A stretch of 64,000 bases of DNA, from positions 57,486,694 through 57,550,693 of the forward strand of contig NC_068939.1 in assembly GCF_016801865.2 (NCBI RefSeq), written 5' to 3'. The notes below the pieces were generated by a model. It saw only the letters and a program-made list of their open reading frames with translations, did not search any database and was not told where the DNA came from. Below, in pieces: positions 46,500-58,433 of the stretch (positions are counted from its first letter, which is position 1; each line of letters opens with the position of its first letter). Origin of the DNA: Culex pipiens pallens (taxonomy: Eukaryota > Arthropoda > Insecta > Diptera > Culicidae). A program made the position numbers and the translations under genes.

Positions 46500-47700
46500 A
46501 AAAGCACTCAACTTTTATGAGATTTTTTGATTTTCAAGTTGAGAAGTCAACTTTTAAGGTGATGTCACGATTTTTTTCGTTCAATTTTTTGTGAAAATGT
46601 TACAAAAAGACTAATGAAAAATGCAACTCAAATAAAAATACAAAAATCATTTAATGAAACTGTTTTTTTTAAGTGCTCTAAACATCAATATTTTCAAAAA
46701 CTTAACATGAAAATCGATTCTCCAGACAATTTTATATAAAAGTCCAAACCATGTAAAGTTACAGTGGTTTTGAAAATTAAAATGTTGAAAAAATTGGGTT
46801 CATGATGGATTTTGGCAATTTTTATATGACAGACTTGATTTTTCAGTCTTGAAAATATTTTTACCGGAAAGCTTGTCCAATTTCCCATAAGATTGTTTTG
46901 GACCACTTTCCAAAATAACTCGGTTTTTGATGATTTAAGCAAATTTACTCTTCAGGTTATTATACTACATTGAAATAAATATTATGTTTGCAGTTATAAG
47001 CAATGTAATTAGCTTATATCTGTAAGCCCATGCATCAAATTGAAATGTGGTCAAAGACAAACTTATGGGAAATTGGACGAGCATTCTGGTATAAATATTT
47101 TCGAGACTGAAAAATCAAGTCTGTCATATAGAAATTGAAAAAAACCATCGAAAACCCTATTTTTTCAACTGTATTGAACTTAGGACAATGGTCAATATAG
47201 AGACTTTTATGTAAAATTGTCTGGAGAATCGACTTTCGTGTTTGGTTTTTAAAAATATTGGTGTTTAGAGCAATTTTGAAAAAAAACAACTTCAGTACAT
47301 GATTTTTGTATTTTTTCAGGTTAGTTGCTTCACCCTGCTCGTGAGTCTCACTTTTTAAAATTGGACTTTTAAACTTAAAAATAAAAATAATCTCATAAAA
47401 GTGGAGTGTTTTTTTCTTTCAGTGCATTTTTTTGAAAGCTTATCAAATTTCCTACAAGTCTGTCTTTATCCACTTTTGATACGATTCAACGACTTCGAGA
47501 TACAGCATTATTTAAATTACGAAATACAGAAATATTTAAAACACTCTCGCCCATCTCAAATGTCATTATCGAGTGAAACTATTCACAAACATGGCTTATA
47601 TATGCCTAAGATATCATGTCTACAAAGTTTCATTGAAATAGGAGAGGGTCGAGAAAAAAGTACCTAAAAAATTACTGTTTTGGGCTGGAATTGCTCCTTA
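46500..47700. repeat. Dispersed foldback repeat related to 36 kb
   Basis: 46600-46960 is mirrored by 47050-47335 (e.g. atcgattctccagacaattt against aattgtctggagaatcga). 47390-47640 matches 36520-36770. No coding signal; ORFs are chance. Confidence 0.7.
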
Positions 47701-47889
47701 AAAGAATAAAATTAAAATTCTTATTTATTATCTTGGAGATATACACTCGCCCAATATTTGGATTGGCCTTACAAAAGTTTGACCATTTGGCACTGCACAA
47801 GTAGATGTCATACACAAGCTTGCCTATGACTAAGGCTACCAACTCTTTCTGAGCAAAAATCCGTACACTTTGCCGATTTGACACCAGGG

Positions 47890-48240
47890 TACAGTAGTTG
47901 TTCGGTAACTGGCATGAGAACGTAGCCCAGTCACCGAATGCTGCTCGTTAACTGGGCTGAACAAAAACAACGAGGCGACCACCGATGCATAATATTTTCC
48001 AGATGAAATATAAAATAAAAGTTACTCTAATTTATTTACAATGCTTATTTTTCATATTTCTTTAATTGTAACTTGAAATTAAACAAATGTTTGAAAAAAG
48101 TTTTTTTGTTTATTGAATATGATTTTTCATCCATTAACCCCTCGGTCATTTTGGTTTGTTTTGATTTTTTGACGTACGTCTGATTTTTAACTGGGCTACG
48201 GCCCAGTTATCGAGCGCCCAGTTACTTAACAACTTCTGTA
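47890..48240. mobile_element. pogo-like MITE
   Basis: TA duplication; termini CAGTAGTTGTTCGGTAACTG and, inverted, CAGAAGTTGTTAAGTAACTG (17 of 20). Inner gctcgttaactgggct and aactgggctacggcccagtt add further palindromes. CAG termini with TA duplication are the pogo pattern. Confidence 0.82.
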
Positions 48241-48430
48241 TAGCAAAAACTTTCCAGGAATTATTTAGATAAATTAAATGAAATAAAATTGAGAATTACA
48301 AATATAAAACTGTGTCGTTTTTACAGCTAACAAATTTCACAAAATGCTATCAGAGTTCTTATGACTTGCAAGTTTAAAGTATTCATAAAATAAACCGTGA
48401 TTTGAATGAAATCATTATGGTCTTTATTTT

Positions 48431-48950
48431 TGCCTTCCTCACCTTACTGAGGAAAGGCTTTAAAATCACTCGGAAAATAAACTTTTTTATTAGACCTCCT
48501 AGACCTACCTTCATTTGTACAAATCGACTCAGAATCACCAGCTGAGCAAATGTCTGTGTGTTTGGCTGTATGTAGACATGTGTACCAAATCAATGTCACT
48601 GGAATATCTCGTCACAGGCTCAACCGATTTTGGCCAGAAAGGTTTTAATTGATCCGTCTTAACGTCCTTTAAGTTGCTATTTAATTTCATGCAGTTTTAT
48701 CGTGTATTTAAAAAGTTATGTTAAAAAACTGTTTCATATTAAATTAAAATTATGGTAAAAAGGGTGGTTTTTTCATGAAACCCTCACATGTTATATATTT
48801 TTAGAAAGCATATGAGAAGACCTTTAAGGTGGAGTAAGAATTTTCAAGATCTGACTTACCTATCTTAAATTACAAGCAGTTTAAAAAAAGGTCTGAATTC
48901 ACATAACCTCAACTGGTCGGGTCTGATCGCCACGAAAAAGCCGTGTAGAG
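48431..48950. mobile_element. Fragment of the TGCCTTCCTCAC element family
   Basis: The left end TGCCTTCCTCACCTTACTGAGG and aaatcgactcagaatca, gagcaaatgtctgtgtgt correspond inverted to the right end at 12370-12525. No right terminus identified. Confidence 0.55.
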
Positions 48951-49220
48951 GGATGTCATTTTCCTCAAAGGCCGTGTCTGTATAATCTTGACAAAAAGTC
49001 TGTAGGTAGTCTGTTTTTTACTTATCAATTATTTTTATTAGGGGAGATACATAAACATGGTGACACTTTAGAGGGATTGAAATCACAATAAATGAGAGGA
49101 TGGCACCAACCACCTAAAGGTGGATTAAGTAACGTTTTTTTTAACGTTTAAAAGTTTACAAAATGTCAAGTTTGCTTTTACGAATGATATCGTTCTCAGT
49201 GTTTTCACGAACACTTATAC

Positions 49221-49293
49221 AGAGTTTTTTTTTGTTGAAAAGGTCCTATAACATGTGAAACACAACAGTTTATAGGACTTTTAAAAAAACTCT
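49221..49293. mobile_element. Short foldback MITE, copy 2
   Basis: agagttttttttt and gaaaaggtcctataa mirrored by ttataggactttt and aaaaaaactct. A fragment of a third copy lies at 49397-49428. Confidence 0.75.
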
Positions 49294-49819
49294 AGATTTG
49301 TTAGTTCAAATGTTCAAAGTTTTTCAAAAAAAAAAGCCTTTGGATCTTTTAATGGATAAATATATTTAGTAAGGAATGCCTAAAAGAACAATTCTAGAGT
49401 GTTTTTAAAGGTCCTATTAACATATGAAAGTAAAAAAAATAAATAAAAAAATAATCAAGTTTGAATTGAGAAAACCCCTGAAAACTCTCCCTTTTTAAAT
49501 CAAACTCACAGGTAAGTTAAAATGTCTAAATAACAAAAGCTTTGACCAAATCGTTAAAATCGTCAATGTTAAAATTCCATACAAATCCGTATTGTGCGTG
49601 AAATTCTCTACAAAAATTCCGGCCAGTTAAAAAAACCGCGAAGAGGGTCGAAAAATCCGTATAGTATGGAAAAAATCCGTACAGTTGGTAGCCTTACCTA
49701 TGATTGAACTTTTTTTTTTTCGAAATCATCAGAAAATTGCCTATTAATTTCCTTCTCATACAAACAGCCTTTAAAAGGTGAAAAATTAGGTTTCCTGAGC
49801 ATTACCAAAAGAGCTTCAA

Positions 49820-50239
49820 AATCAAATCAAAATCAAATTATTCGCTCTACACTGTAGAGTCTACAGCATTGCCTTGGCGTTCTCGATTGCGAGATTCCTA
49901 CTCGAAACTAAGTGTCCGAAGGCTTGATTGTTGAGCAATTGCAAACCTCTTTTTACACCTTAGCTTCCATTCACCCCGGGATTCGAACTGACGACCTTTG
50001 GATTGATAGTCCAACTGCCTACCAGCGACTCCACCGAGACAGGACCCAGGGAGACGACTCCTACTCCTGGACTGAGCTATCGACTTAATCCTTTACCGGG
50101 GCCAACATTTACTTCCCCATCCGACGGAAGGCGTGGTCAGACAAATCTCGTCTCGAAAAATGCGACCTGGATTGTCTGGGATCGAACACAAGCTGACTGG
50201 GTGAGAGGCAACCACGCTTACCCCTACACCACGGTCCCG
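49820..50239 (-). mobile_element. Dimeric tRNA-derived SINE, copy 3
   Basis: As copies 1 and 2, but with a 12-bp insertion near its 3' end that makes a small palindrome (ctacactgtagagtctacag), a one-base loss in gttgagcaatt, and several changes in the Glu-like module (gcgacctggattgtc). The most diverged copy. Confidence 0.9.
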
Positions 50240-51740
50240 TACGTTCAAATATTTTTAAACAATTTACTTAATAAATCTACGACAAATTACTTATAACACT
50301 TTCTGAATAATCAAAGCATTTTTTTTTTCAAATATGTTGTCTTAGGAAGGCAGTATTACTTTTGAAAATCACTTGTTTTGTCCAAGGAAACAATTGGATG
50401 CAGCGCACGTACAACCGTCGAAAAAGAAAATCAAGCAGCATAAAACTCACGCCGATAGACCTAACACGGAAGAATCAGCAAATTCACGATTCCTGATCGG
50501 ATGCTTTCCACGTGCCTTCGTCAAGTTGCTAGCCGAGGGAGCAGCAAATATTCATATATATATTTTTGTTACGGGCTGATTCTCACCTTTGCAATTCTCA
50601 CGACATACAACTTCCTGCGGGAGGGATGCACGTGGCAAATTGGCACCCGGAAAAGCACGAATCACTAGAATTGACGGCCCACGTGTGGCAAACAATGGGA
50701 TGACGAGAGGAGAGGCGAGGTGGAAAAAAAACTTTTGGGTGTGGGTGCAACTTTTTCCTCAATCTGGTTTTCGTGAATTGCAAGGTGAGATTCTACGTGC
50801 AAATTTGTGTTGCCTGCTTTTGGAGGTGCAATGTTGGAAAAATTCACAAGAGTTTAATTTTTTTTAAATTATTTCAGCATGTTAATTTTTTTCTAATATC
50901 TTCGACAACTTCTCGAATAGATTTCATTTTATTCACTCTTCTTCATAACTTTAAATCAAATTGTTTAAAAATAAAATGCAATCATGAAGTGATAAACTTA
51001 TTTTAAAAAGACTACATTTTTGCTTCATTATACATAATAAATTTCCCTAGTTCCCAGAGCAAAAAATATACGTAATTTTCCTCCAATGTGCACTGCTTTC
51101 TGCGATGATTTTCGGTTCCCAAGCTTCTAACTCACGACACAAGATGACATAAAGTGGAGCAGCGCACCACGTAGCGGCGGGGGAAATGCCGAAACAAATT
51201 TGATAAATTTTCGAGGCCTCGATCCCTAGCCTAGGCCCTAAGCCCGAGAAGGATGGCGGCAGTCACATATTTTTATGCTAATTCCCCTGTGTTGCGTCTT
51301 AAGCCATATCATGTTCAGCGGCACAACGCACAACAATTGGCGGCCGGATTTTCCTTCGTTATTTTCGCTCTTTTCACTTTCAGGGAGCTTTTCCCACCCA
51401 TCCGGTTGTTGTTGTTGTGTTTGGTGCTTTAGATGCTTCAAGTTTGCTTTCCCTGGCCTTGGTTTGATGTATGGACTCTCGGTTTGCTGGATTTTCGCAG
51501 TGTTTCACTGTGTTGCGTGGATTTCGCTTAAATTTCAGCTTTATCCTCGTCTGGCTCCAGTGAGAGTATGAGGATATTCTTAGCTCTTGGCTAGGGCTGT
51601 CTTGGCTGTTGGGTATTTTGATAGCAATTATGGAATATTTGTAAGTTGTAACAATTTATTAGTGATTTTTATAGAGGGGAAGTAAAAATTGCCCGAAATT
51701 CATTTCTTGGTGTCTAATTAAGGTTCAGGATGTTTTCTCA
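50240..51740. other. Low-copy region
   Basis: Balanced sequence at 50370-50780 and 51100-51560 without copies elsewhere in the window. 50373-50579 is open for 68 codons, Lys-rich then hydrophobic, starting from TTG; no family recognised. No splice-supported model found. Confidence 0.4.
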
Positions 51741-51744
51741 TTTA

Positions 51745-52640
51745 AACCAATCAGGAAAACCGGAATTTGTTACTATTGCCATCGGGCCTTTTCGAAAATT
51801 GAAGTCGTCATAACGTTTGCTATAGAATCGGTACGACTATTTTGAAAAAAAAGTAAAAAGAAAACTTCAAAACGGTGCACTTTATCAAAATTTCACTGAA
51901 GTACTTTTTGATTGCAAATTCAATTATACATTGAACAATGAAAGATGAAAAATATAATTATTGATTCAAAAATTCATAACCAGTTCAAAAAAAAAATTGC
52001 AGATTCTAAATTTTTTTTGAAAAGTTGGCATTTGATGTCCGCTGAAACATCTTAGAAAATAAAATAATAGTGTTTTTTCAAATTTAGTTTAGTGACAAAA
52101 AAACGAAGTTGACTTTATAGCTGTCGGCCACCATTGCCAGTACCAACCACTAGTGTCTTCCTTTTATCTACAAGGACTTCGCCGCCCTGGGCTCCTAAGT
52201 GTATGAAAGTATGGCACGGAGCGACGGCGCCGAATACCCATATTTACACAAAGAATTTTAGAGCGCCCGCCGTGGGATTCGAACCTGCGACCTCTGGATT
52301 GTGAGTCCAGTGCGCGGTCCGATTGATCCACACGGGCGGGACAGTTTAGTGACAAAAGTGAAATTAAAATCACAAAAAAAAATAAATTAAAAAATTGTTT
52401 AATTTTTTTCAGTATAGTCCTTATTCATACCTACAACTTTGCCGAAGACACCAAATCAATAATATTTTTTTTTCAAAAGATGTAGATTTTTGATTTTTAT
52501 ATCATTTTTGTATCGAAAATTTTATGGACAAATAAATGATGCAAAACTGCTTTTTTGGACATTCCGAAGGCATCAACAAAAGAGTTTCTGCCGGATTAAA
52601 AAATACAAAAATTAAAATTAAAAAAAGACCGTATTCATTG
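51745..52640. mobile_element. Large foldback family fragment, interrupted by a SINE
   Basis: ttgaaaagttggcatttgatg, aacatcttagaaaat and tacaactttgccgaagacac match 3.2-4.4 and 23-24 kb. The frame of the repeat continues across the SINE at 52101. Confidence 0.65.
52101..52342 (-). mobile_element. Monomeric tRNA-Val-like SINE with 15-bp duplication
   Basis: AGTTTAGTGACAAAA lies at 52086-52100 and 52343-52357. On the minus strand the head folds as a tRNA: acceptor CCCGCC/GGCGGG, anticodon arm CTGGA-CTCACAA-TCCAG (CAC, Val), box B GGTTCGAATCC. A T-run and unrelated body of about 160 bp follow. Confidence 0.88.
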
Positions 52641-53090
52641 AGAATTGCTCATACAGTATGTAAAAAAAGTATTTACACCCCTTGGGCACTATGCACATTT
52701 TGTGATGAAACATGTAAAAAAATTAAAGTTTGACAGGAACCTAGTACTACGTTTTGTTCAGAAACTCATGCCAAACATTTTGCTACAAAAAGCTCATGAA
52801 AAGATGATTTCTATAAAAAGTTATATAACAAATACTATTACGAAAATAAAAAAGGTGCAAAAAAAGTTTGTACACCTTTCGAAAAAATAACATAAATAAT
52901 GTTATTTGTTGACAAATCACCATAAATCCAGTCTCCCAACTCAAAATAGGCATCCTTGACTGATTAAAAAAATAATTTGGATTGAATATAAAGTTTACTA
53001 ACTACTTAGTATAAAAGTTTATATAACTCTGGAAATTCTTTATAAAACTTATCTAAACTTAATTTTGCAAACTTTTAATTCAACTAAATG

Positions 53091-53315
53091 TCAATATATT
53101 ACCATAGAATTGCTAAATGAACATTTTGGAGTGGGTATAACACCATTTTGGGGGTATTTGTATCGATAGAATAGATTTTTCGTTGGAATTTCGTACCAAC
53201 CCGGAATTACGTCGCAGGAAAATCCGCCGGCATCTGAACCGGTCCACAATTCACAAGTCAACCTATGTGGCATCAGAAAGGGCATCAAATTTTCGATCTT
53301 TTGATACCCATACAT
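53091..53315 (-). other. Arm-encoded 74-codon ORF (left arm)
   Basis: Mirror of 53485-53709, also starting MYGYQ and ending FSNSMVIY. Same length, differing at 12 of 74 positions. Confidence 0.3.
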
Positions 53316-53484
53316 CCAGGTTTTCTATAAAACCCACGTTTTTAAATACCTAAGCAAAAACGTTGTTATGGTTTCGTTTGAGCAACCTGCCAAAAATGTA
53401 TGGAATTTCGTAATTTTTGTTTTCGTGGATCAAACTTACTTTTTGCTCAGGTATTTAAAAACGTAGGTTTTAAAGAAAACCTAG

Positions 53485-53709
53485 ATGTATGGGTATCAAA
53501 TGATCGGAAATTTTATGCCCTTTCCGATTCCACATAGGTTGACTTGTGAATCTTGGACCGGTTCGGATGCCGGCGGATTTTCCTACGACGTAATTCCGGG
53601 TTGGTACGAAATTCCAACGAAAAATCTATTCTTTCGATACGAATACCCCCAAAACGGTGTTTTACCCACTCCAAAATGTTTATTTAGCAATTCTATGGTA
53701 ATATATTGA
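53485..53709 (+). other. Arm-encoded 74-codon ORF (right arm)
   Basis: Starts MYGYQ and contains WTGSDAGGFS and DVIPGWYEIPTKN. The left arm encodes the mirrored counterpart with 12 substitutions and no indel or stop. No known domain recognised. It may simply reflect open sequence preserved by recent arm duplication, and I do not claim a protein. Confidence 0.3.
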
Positions 53710-54151
53710 CATTTAGTTGAATTAAAAGTTTGCAAAATTAAGTTTAGATAAGTTTTATATTGATTTTCCAGAGTTATATAAACTTTTATACTATGTAGTT
53801 AGTAAACTTTATATTCAATCCAAATTATTTTTTTAATCAGTCAAGGATGCCTATTTGGAGTTGGGAGACTGGATTTATGGTGATTTGTCAACAAATAACA
53901 TTATTTATGTTAATTTTTCGAAAGGTGTACAAACTTTTTTTGCACCTTTTTTATTTTCGTAATAGTATTTGTTATATAACTTTTTATAGAAATCATCTTT
54001 TCATGAGCTTTTTGTAGCAAAATGTTTGGCATGAGTTTCTGAACAAAACCCGATAGTACTAGGTTCATGTCAAACTTTAAATTTTTTACATGTTTCATCA
54101 CAAAATGTTCATAGTGCCCAAGGGGTGTAAATACTTTTTTTACATACTGTA

Positions 54152-54900
54152 GATGAGACTAAGAAAATTACAATTATTTTTTTTTCTTTAAGCGGTTGTA
54201 TCTCAGCAAGCAGAGGTTCAATCTCCAATGTCTCTAAGACAATTCTAGAGCAAATTTTCGGAACATTAAAAAAAAACTGCAATTTATACGTTGAACTCAA
54301 ACATTCTGTGGCTATACCTTGAAATCGGGGCACTTTATCATAAAATCTTTGAAGTACTTTTTGATTGAAAATTCAATACATGAGCAGTTATCTACGAAGT
54401 CGGCCGATTTCGACCCTTTTAATTTTTTGAATTATTTGATATGGTTCAAACTTTGTGGGGGCCTTTTGTGTCATTGGTTCACCCATACACGTCTCCATAC
54501 AATTTTGGCAGCTGCCCATACAAAAATGGTACGTGAATATTAAAAAATTTGTAACTTTTGAGTGAATTTTCTGATCAATTTTGTTTCTTTGGCAAAGTTG
54601 GAGGTATTATTGAGGATTATTGAGAAAGAAATAGGTACACGAAAAAAATAGCTTGCCATTTTTATCAATTAACTTTTTTTTACTTAAACTCAATTTCCGA
54701 AAATACGCATTTTTTTTATTTTCGAGATTTTTTATATGTTTTAGGGGACAAAACCCGCAATTTTTGAGCTATAGAGAAGTATGGTCACAAAATCTGCCGC
54801 CGAGTTATGAATTTTCGAAAAAATAGTGATTTTTAAAAAAAATGACATTCTATACAAAACAAATTTGACTTAACTTTTTTATGTAAAATTGAATTTGGTT
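54152..54900. repeat. Fragments of the large foldback family
   Basis: Carries gaggttcaatctccaatgtc, gtgtcattggttcacccata, ccatacaattttggcagctg and tttgatatgttt-like blocks shared with 58.4-60.4 kb, in a shorter, rearranged order. Confidence 0.65.
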
Positions 54901-55379
54901 GAGTGAAATGTGTCAGTGTTATTACCAGAGGCCGAAGCTGGTCAAACATTTTTTTTTCATACCAAAATAACATTTTATAATTGCTTATACCTTTTTGGGA
55001 TCGGGTTTTACAGCTTTGGTATGTTGTACAAAGTTGCTGTTCGGGAGCTCGGGAGCCTCACTGTAGGTTAGAGTAGGACAGCAAAACGATAACTTGACCA
55101 GAACCAACATCTCACGGGTCCAGGGAATGATCTCTCTCGGGGAGAGGCGATCACTTCTCTGAGATAACACAATTGTACTCTTGTTACGCAATTTTACGAC
55201 TAATTAGGCTAATTATCAGATCTTTGGGATAGTTCAGGATCAGTACAAACCGAACAATGGTCGGGTAACGAGGCCACGGACGCCTCCGCGCGTTCCGCGC
55301 ATCAGTCAGATACTGTGTTGGGCAGGAAGGCTCGGCCCGAACAGTTGTTGAGCATTAAATTTCCAAAAGAAAACTCACT
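54901..55379. other. Unassigned, G+C-richer
   Basis: About 480 bp including a balanced stretch at 55020-55340 (gggagaggcgatcacttctc, gccacggacgcctccgcgcg). It could be a solo LTR or element fragment, but I see no matching duplication or TG...CA pair that I can defend. Confidence 0.3.
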
Positions 55380-55620
55380 TTTGAGAATATTTGGATGGAA
55401 ATAACGCACCGTACAGACCAAGAAGTAAGAAAATTGAGTTTTTATACATTTTGTCGATTTTTCCCATACAAACTTCACCTTCGAGTATCAATGGGTAAAT
55501 TCTGGGCATTCTTATGGTCAGCTGCCAAAATTGTATGGAGACAAAGTTTTACCGAAATAAAAAAAAAAACCAAAAAAAAAAATAAAATGGTTGAAATCGG
55601 CCTAATTCATATTTCTCATG
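55380..55620. repeat. hAT-MITE fragment followed by foldback fragment
   Basis: 55380-55505 matches the interior of the TAGGGTGCCCAG element (gaatatttggatggaa, cgcaccgt, aacttcacctt, gagtatcaatgggtaaat). 55505-55600 then reads like the foldback arm (cagctgccaaaattgtatgg). Confidence 0.6.
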
Positions 55621-58430
55621 TATGAGTTGTTTTGACTGTTCATTTTGACTTCGAGTTCCTCGAAAGTTATAAGTTTTTTGGGAACTTTTCAATTCTCATC
55701 GGACTTAGAATAGAACTCCCTGCACCCTAAGTTTATCAGTTACCAAAAAGAACATGATTCAGATCATCAGCCTCTGAAAACTGGCCATGAAGACACCTCA
55801 GGGTGGACACCTCTCACGATAGGGAGATGACAGTCGCGACCACCGACGACGATTGTGCAAGCCGAAAGTGAAACTGTTAAAAATGGAACTCCCTTAGAAA
55901 GCTTCCAGCGAAAAAAAAAAAAACATTATCCTTGACTGAACGTTATATGGGGCGGAAAATGAAAGGATTTTCATCTGTTTGTTTGGATGTTTTTTTTCCT
56001 TCTGCGAAAATGCATCAGCAACGAATGTTGTTCCTCGCTTCCTCTCTCTGAAAAACAGGACAGCACCCATTCAGAGTTTCCACATTCAGGGTCACACTGT
56101 GCCGGAGGCGACACTTGGCATGGGGACAGAAAGGGAGTCTCCGGTGATTCTCCGTGCATTTTAATATTCCCTTTGAAGCGATTAATTAAACTGAGACGGG
56201 AGCGTAGGTGGACTAGTTTTTGTCCGGGTTCAGCAACAGAGTTGATTCATGAGTTTTGTTTCAACGTGGGGCGGAATGCAGTTGCTTGAATTTGAAGTGA
56301 AACATTGCGGTGCGCAAGTGGTGTTACTGAGAAATTACGAGTGCTGCAGATGTTTGAATTTGGTTTCAATGAACGCTGGAAACATGTTTAGCTTTTCTGA
56401 CCATGAGCTCATTTCCGATCGTAATGTGATTGCCTCAAGCTATTTAAGTTTGTTCCTGAAATAAAAGGACTATTTAACCAGGTACAATTGACGAGTTGGG
56501 GATGAGGCAATACTGTAACTCCTTTTTAATTACTTGTCATTTAAGCAATACATCTAACTTTATCGTTCTCCAGTGGCATCTAAAGAATCCAGCATTCTTC
56601 GTGATAGTTTTACTGCCTAGCACGTAATGACTTTTGTGACTTTTCACTCCCCTCCGAAAAACCCCAACTTCATTCCGGTCTCAACGGACAACCACCCGGA
56701 GAATCGGTCGTTATCGCAAAAATGTGACCACAGCCGAAGGAATAGTTTTATCACGTGATTGTCTGCTACTGCTGGCTGCCAAAAATGGTTCCTTCACGAT
56801 TCGCTTCACATCCACATCCGGGACCACATTCGTCTAATGCCCTCATTTGAATCGGGGGTCTACCGAACGACACATCCGCACACTGCACCATCATCCGGGT
56901 CGAACCGACTAATTTTGTCATGGTCAATTCCAGTTTTGCCATCACCACCGGCGTCATTCGAAATTTTCTTTTACGATCATGTCGTTCTTTGCTTTGTCTC
57001 CTGGGGGTAGAGGGAGGAAAGAGCAGCTACTTTGTGGACATAAAACGCACTGACCGGTCTGCCATAGATCGTACTGTCGTGAAATAAAAGCCAACGTGCG
57101 TAACGGCCAGTCGGCTAGCCGGGAGTAGTTGCCAGCAAAGTGGCATTTGGTAGACAGGGTTGCCAGAACATCCTAGTACAAAAAATTCCTTAAAAATTAC
57201 GAAAATTGGAATGTTCTGACAAATGATTCCACCCGAAAAAAAAAATTACTCAAAGGAAAATAATATAAAAACAATCAGTTTGGCAACCCTGCCAGAAACA
57301 GTAAACTCCAGCTTCCGGAGCGTGACAGTAATCGTTCCCAACTTCAGGAAAACCACTTTCCTCGCAAGCAAACACATATCACTTCGCTTCGGTGGACGGT
57401 CAGTACCGGGAATCAGAAAAGCATTGTTTTTTTTTTTGCGTCAACGTGGACCACCTTTGGGAAATTGAGCCAAAGCGGCTTTGGCAACGAAAAGTTCCTG
57501 TGGTATCATGAAGTGGGGACTAGGACTAGTTTGAGTTTCGGATTGAAGTTGTTTGGTGTTTTTTGTTGTTCATCATTGATGTATCAAATGTTGCACAATG
57601 TAAAAGAGTGATATTTTAAAAACACAAAAACTGATCATGAATTGTCGAATGGCCAACTTTAAGCATGTCATAGATTAAACCATACACCTTGAGAACGATG
57701 CAATCGCACGTAAAATCGTGAATATTAATTGTGTTGACGCAGATGCAAGCCACAAACCCGACTAATTAATGACGTTCAAATGTTGATTTTAGACTGAAAT
57801 CCAAGCGCGTGGTTAATCCCACAAATGTGCCTTCCCGCGAACGTGCTGGATCAAAGGATTTGGCCGAGCCTGGCGAGTTGCACATTTTTTTTTTCACCGA
57901 CCATGACTTGTCAAGCGAATTGGCAATTCATCGGGACGAAATCGCATTTAAATGAGCGGATATCGGCACAAACGCACACAAAAAAATCTTACAGCCGGAT
58001 AATCATGTGAAATAATTGAATGAATTCCAGCTGAGTGCGTGCAGCGATAAAATAAATAGTGGGATGCTTTTTGCCATTCGATTCAGGATTTAATATTAAA
58101 ATTGTTTTAGCCAGTCTCAAAACGAAAATTGATTACAAACTAACCATTACTTTACGTTTAATTTAATTTACCATTACGTTTAATTTAAATCTGCTAAGGC
58201 CCAATTTATAGTTGCATAGTTGTTGATGAACATATATTGTTAACCTGTTGAAAAAACAGTCTTAATCAATTTGGGTATTACTGCAAGCACATGCATCTTG
58301 CTAATCAAATTAATGTTACTAAAAACAACAATTTAAAAAATAGCTTTGTTCATTTCATTCCAAAAATATTTTCGATGAGGACGAATGCTGAATAAATCAA
58401 GTTTTGCAACAAGTTGCTTACCAATTTTTT
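55621..58430. other. Low-copy region
   Basis: No confident gene on either strand. Balanced blocks at 56000-56290, 56590-57060 and 57480-57980. Overlapping frames of 60-100 codons share no motif I recognise. A small TIR repeat lies at 57155-57291. Confidence 0.4.
57155..57291. mobile_element. Possible small hAT-like MITE
   Basis: Ends CAGGGTTGCCAGA and, inverted, CAGGGTTGCCAAA (12 of 13). The flanking 8-mers do not match, so the call rests on the termini alone. Confidence 0.45.
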
Positions 58431-58433
58431 TGC

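Larger units (their letters stand above)
47831..49696. mobile_element. 1.9-kb hAT-like composite element
   Basis: TIRs TAAGGCTACCAACT and perfect inverse; flanks CCTATGAC (47823-47830) and CCTATGAT (49697-49704), 7 of 8. Subterminal aaaatccgtac motifs are mirrored. It contains a pogo-like MITE, a TGCCTTCCTCAC-type element and a short foldback MITE. No transposase. Confidence 0.82.
52652..54151. mobile_element. 1.5-kb palindromic element with TA duplication
   Basis: TA plus CAGTATGTAAAAAAAGTATT at the left, mirrored at the right. Arms of about 700 bp (to about 53360, and from about 53440) with a spacer of about 80 bp. CAG termini and TA suggest a pogo/Tc1-like source. Each arm retains a 74-codon open frame (53091-53315 minus, 53485-53709 plus). 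Confidence 0.88.

Noticed and set aside
55020..55340. Solo LTR
   Set aside because: Composition is suggestive, but I could not find TG...CA ends with a matching 4-5 bp duplication.
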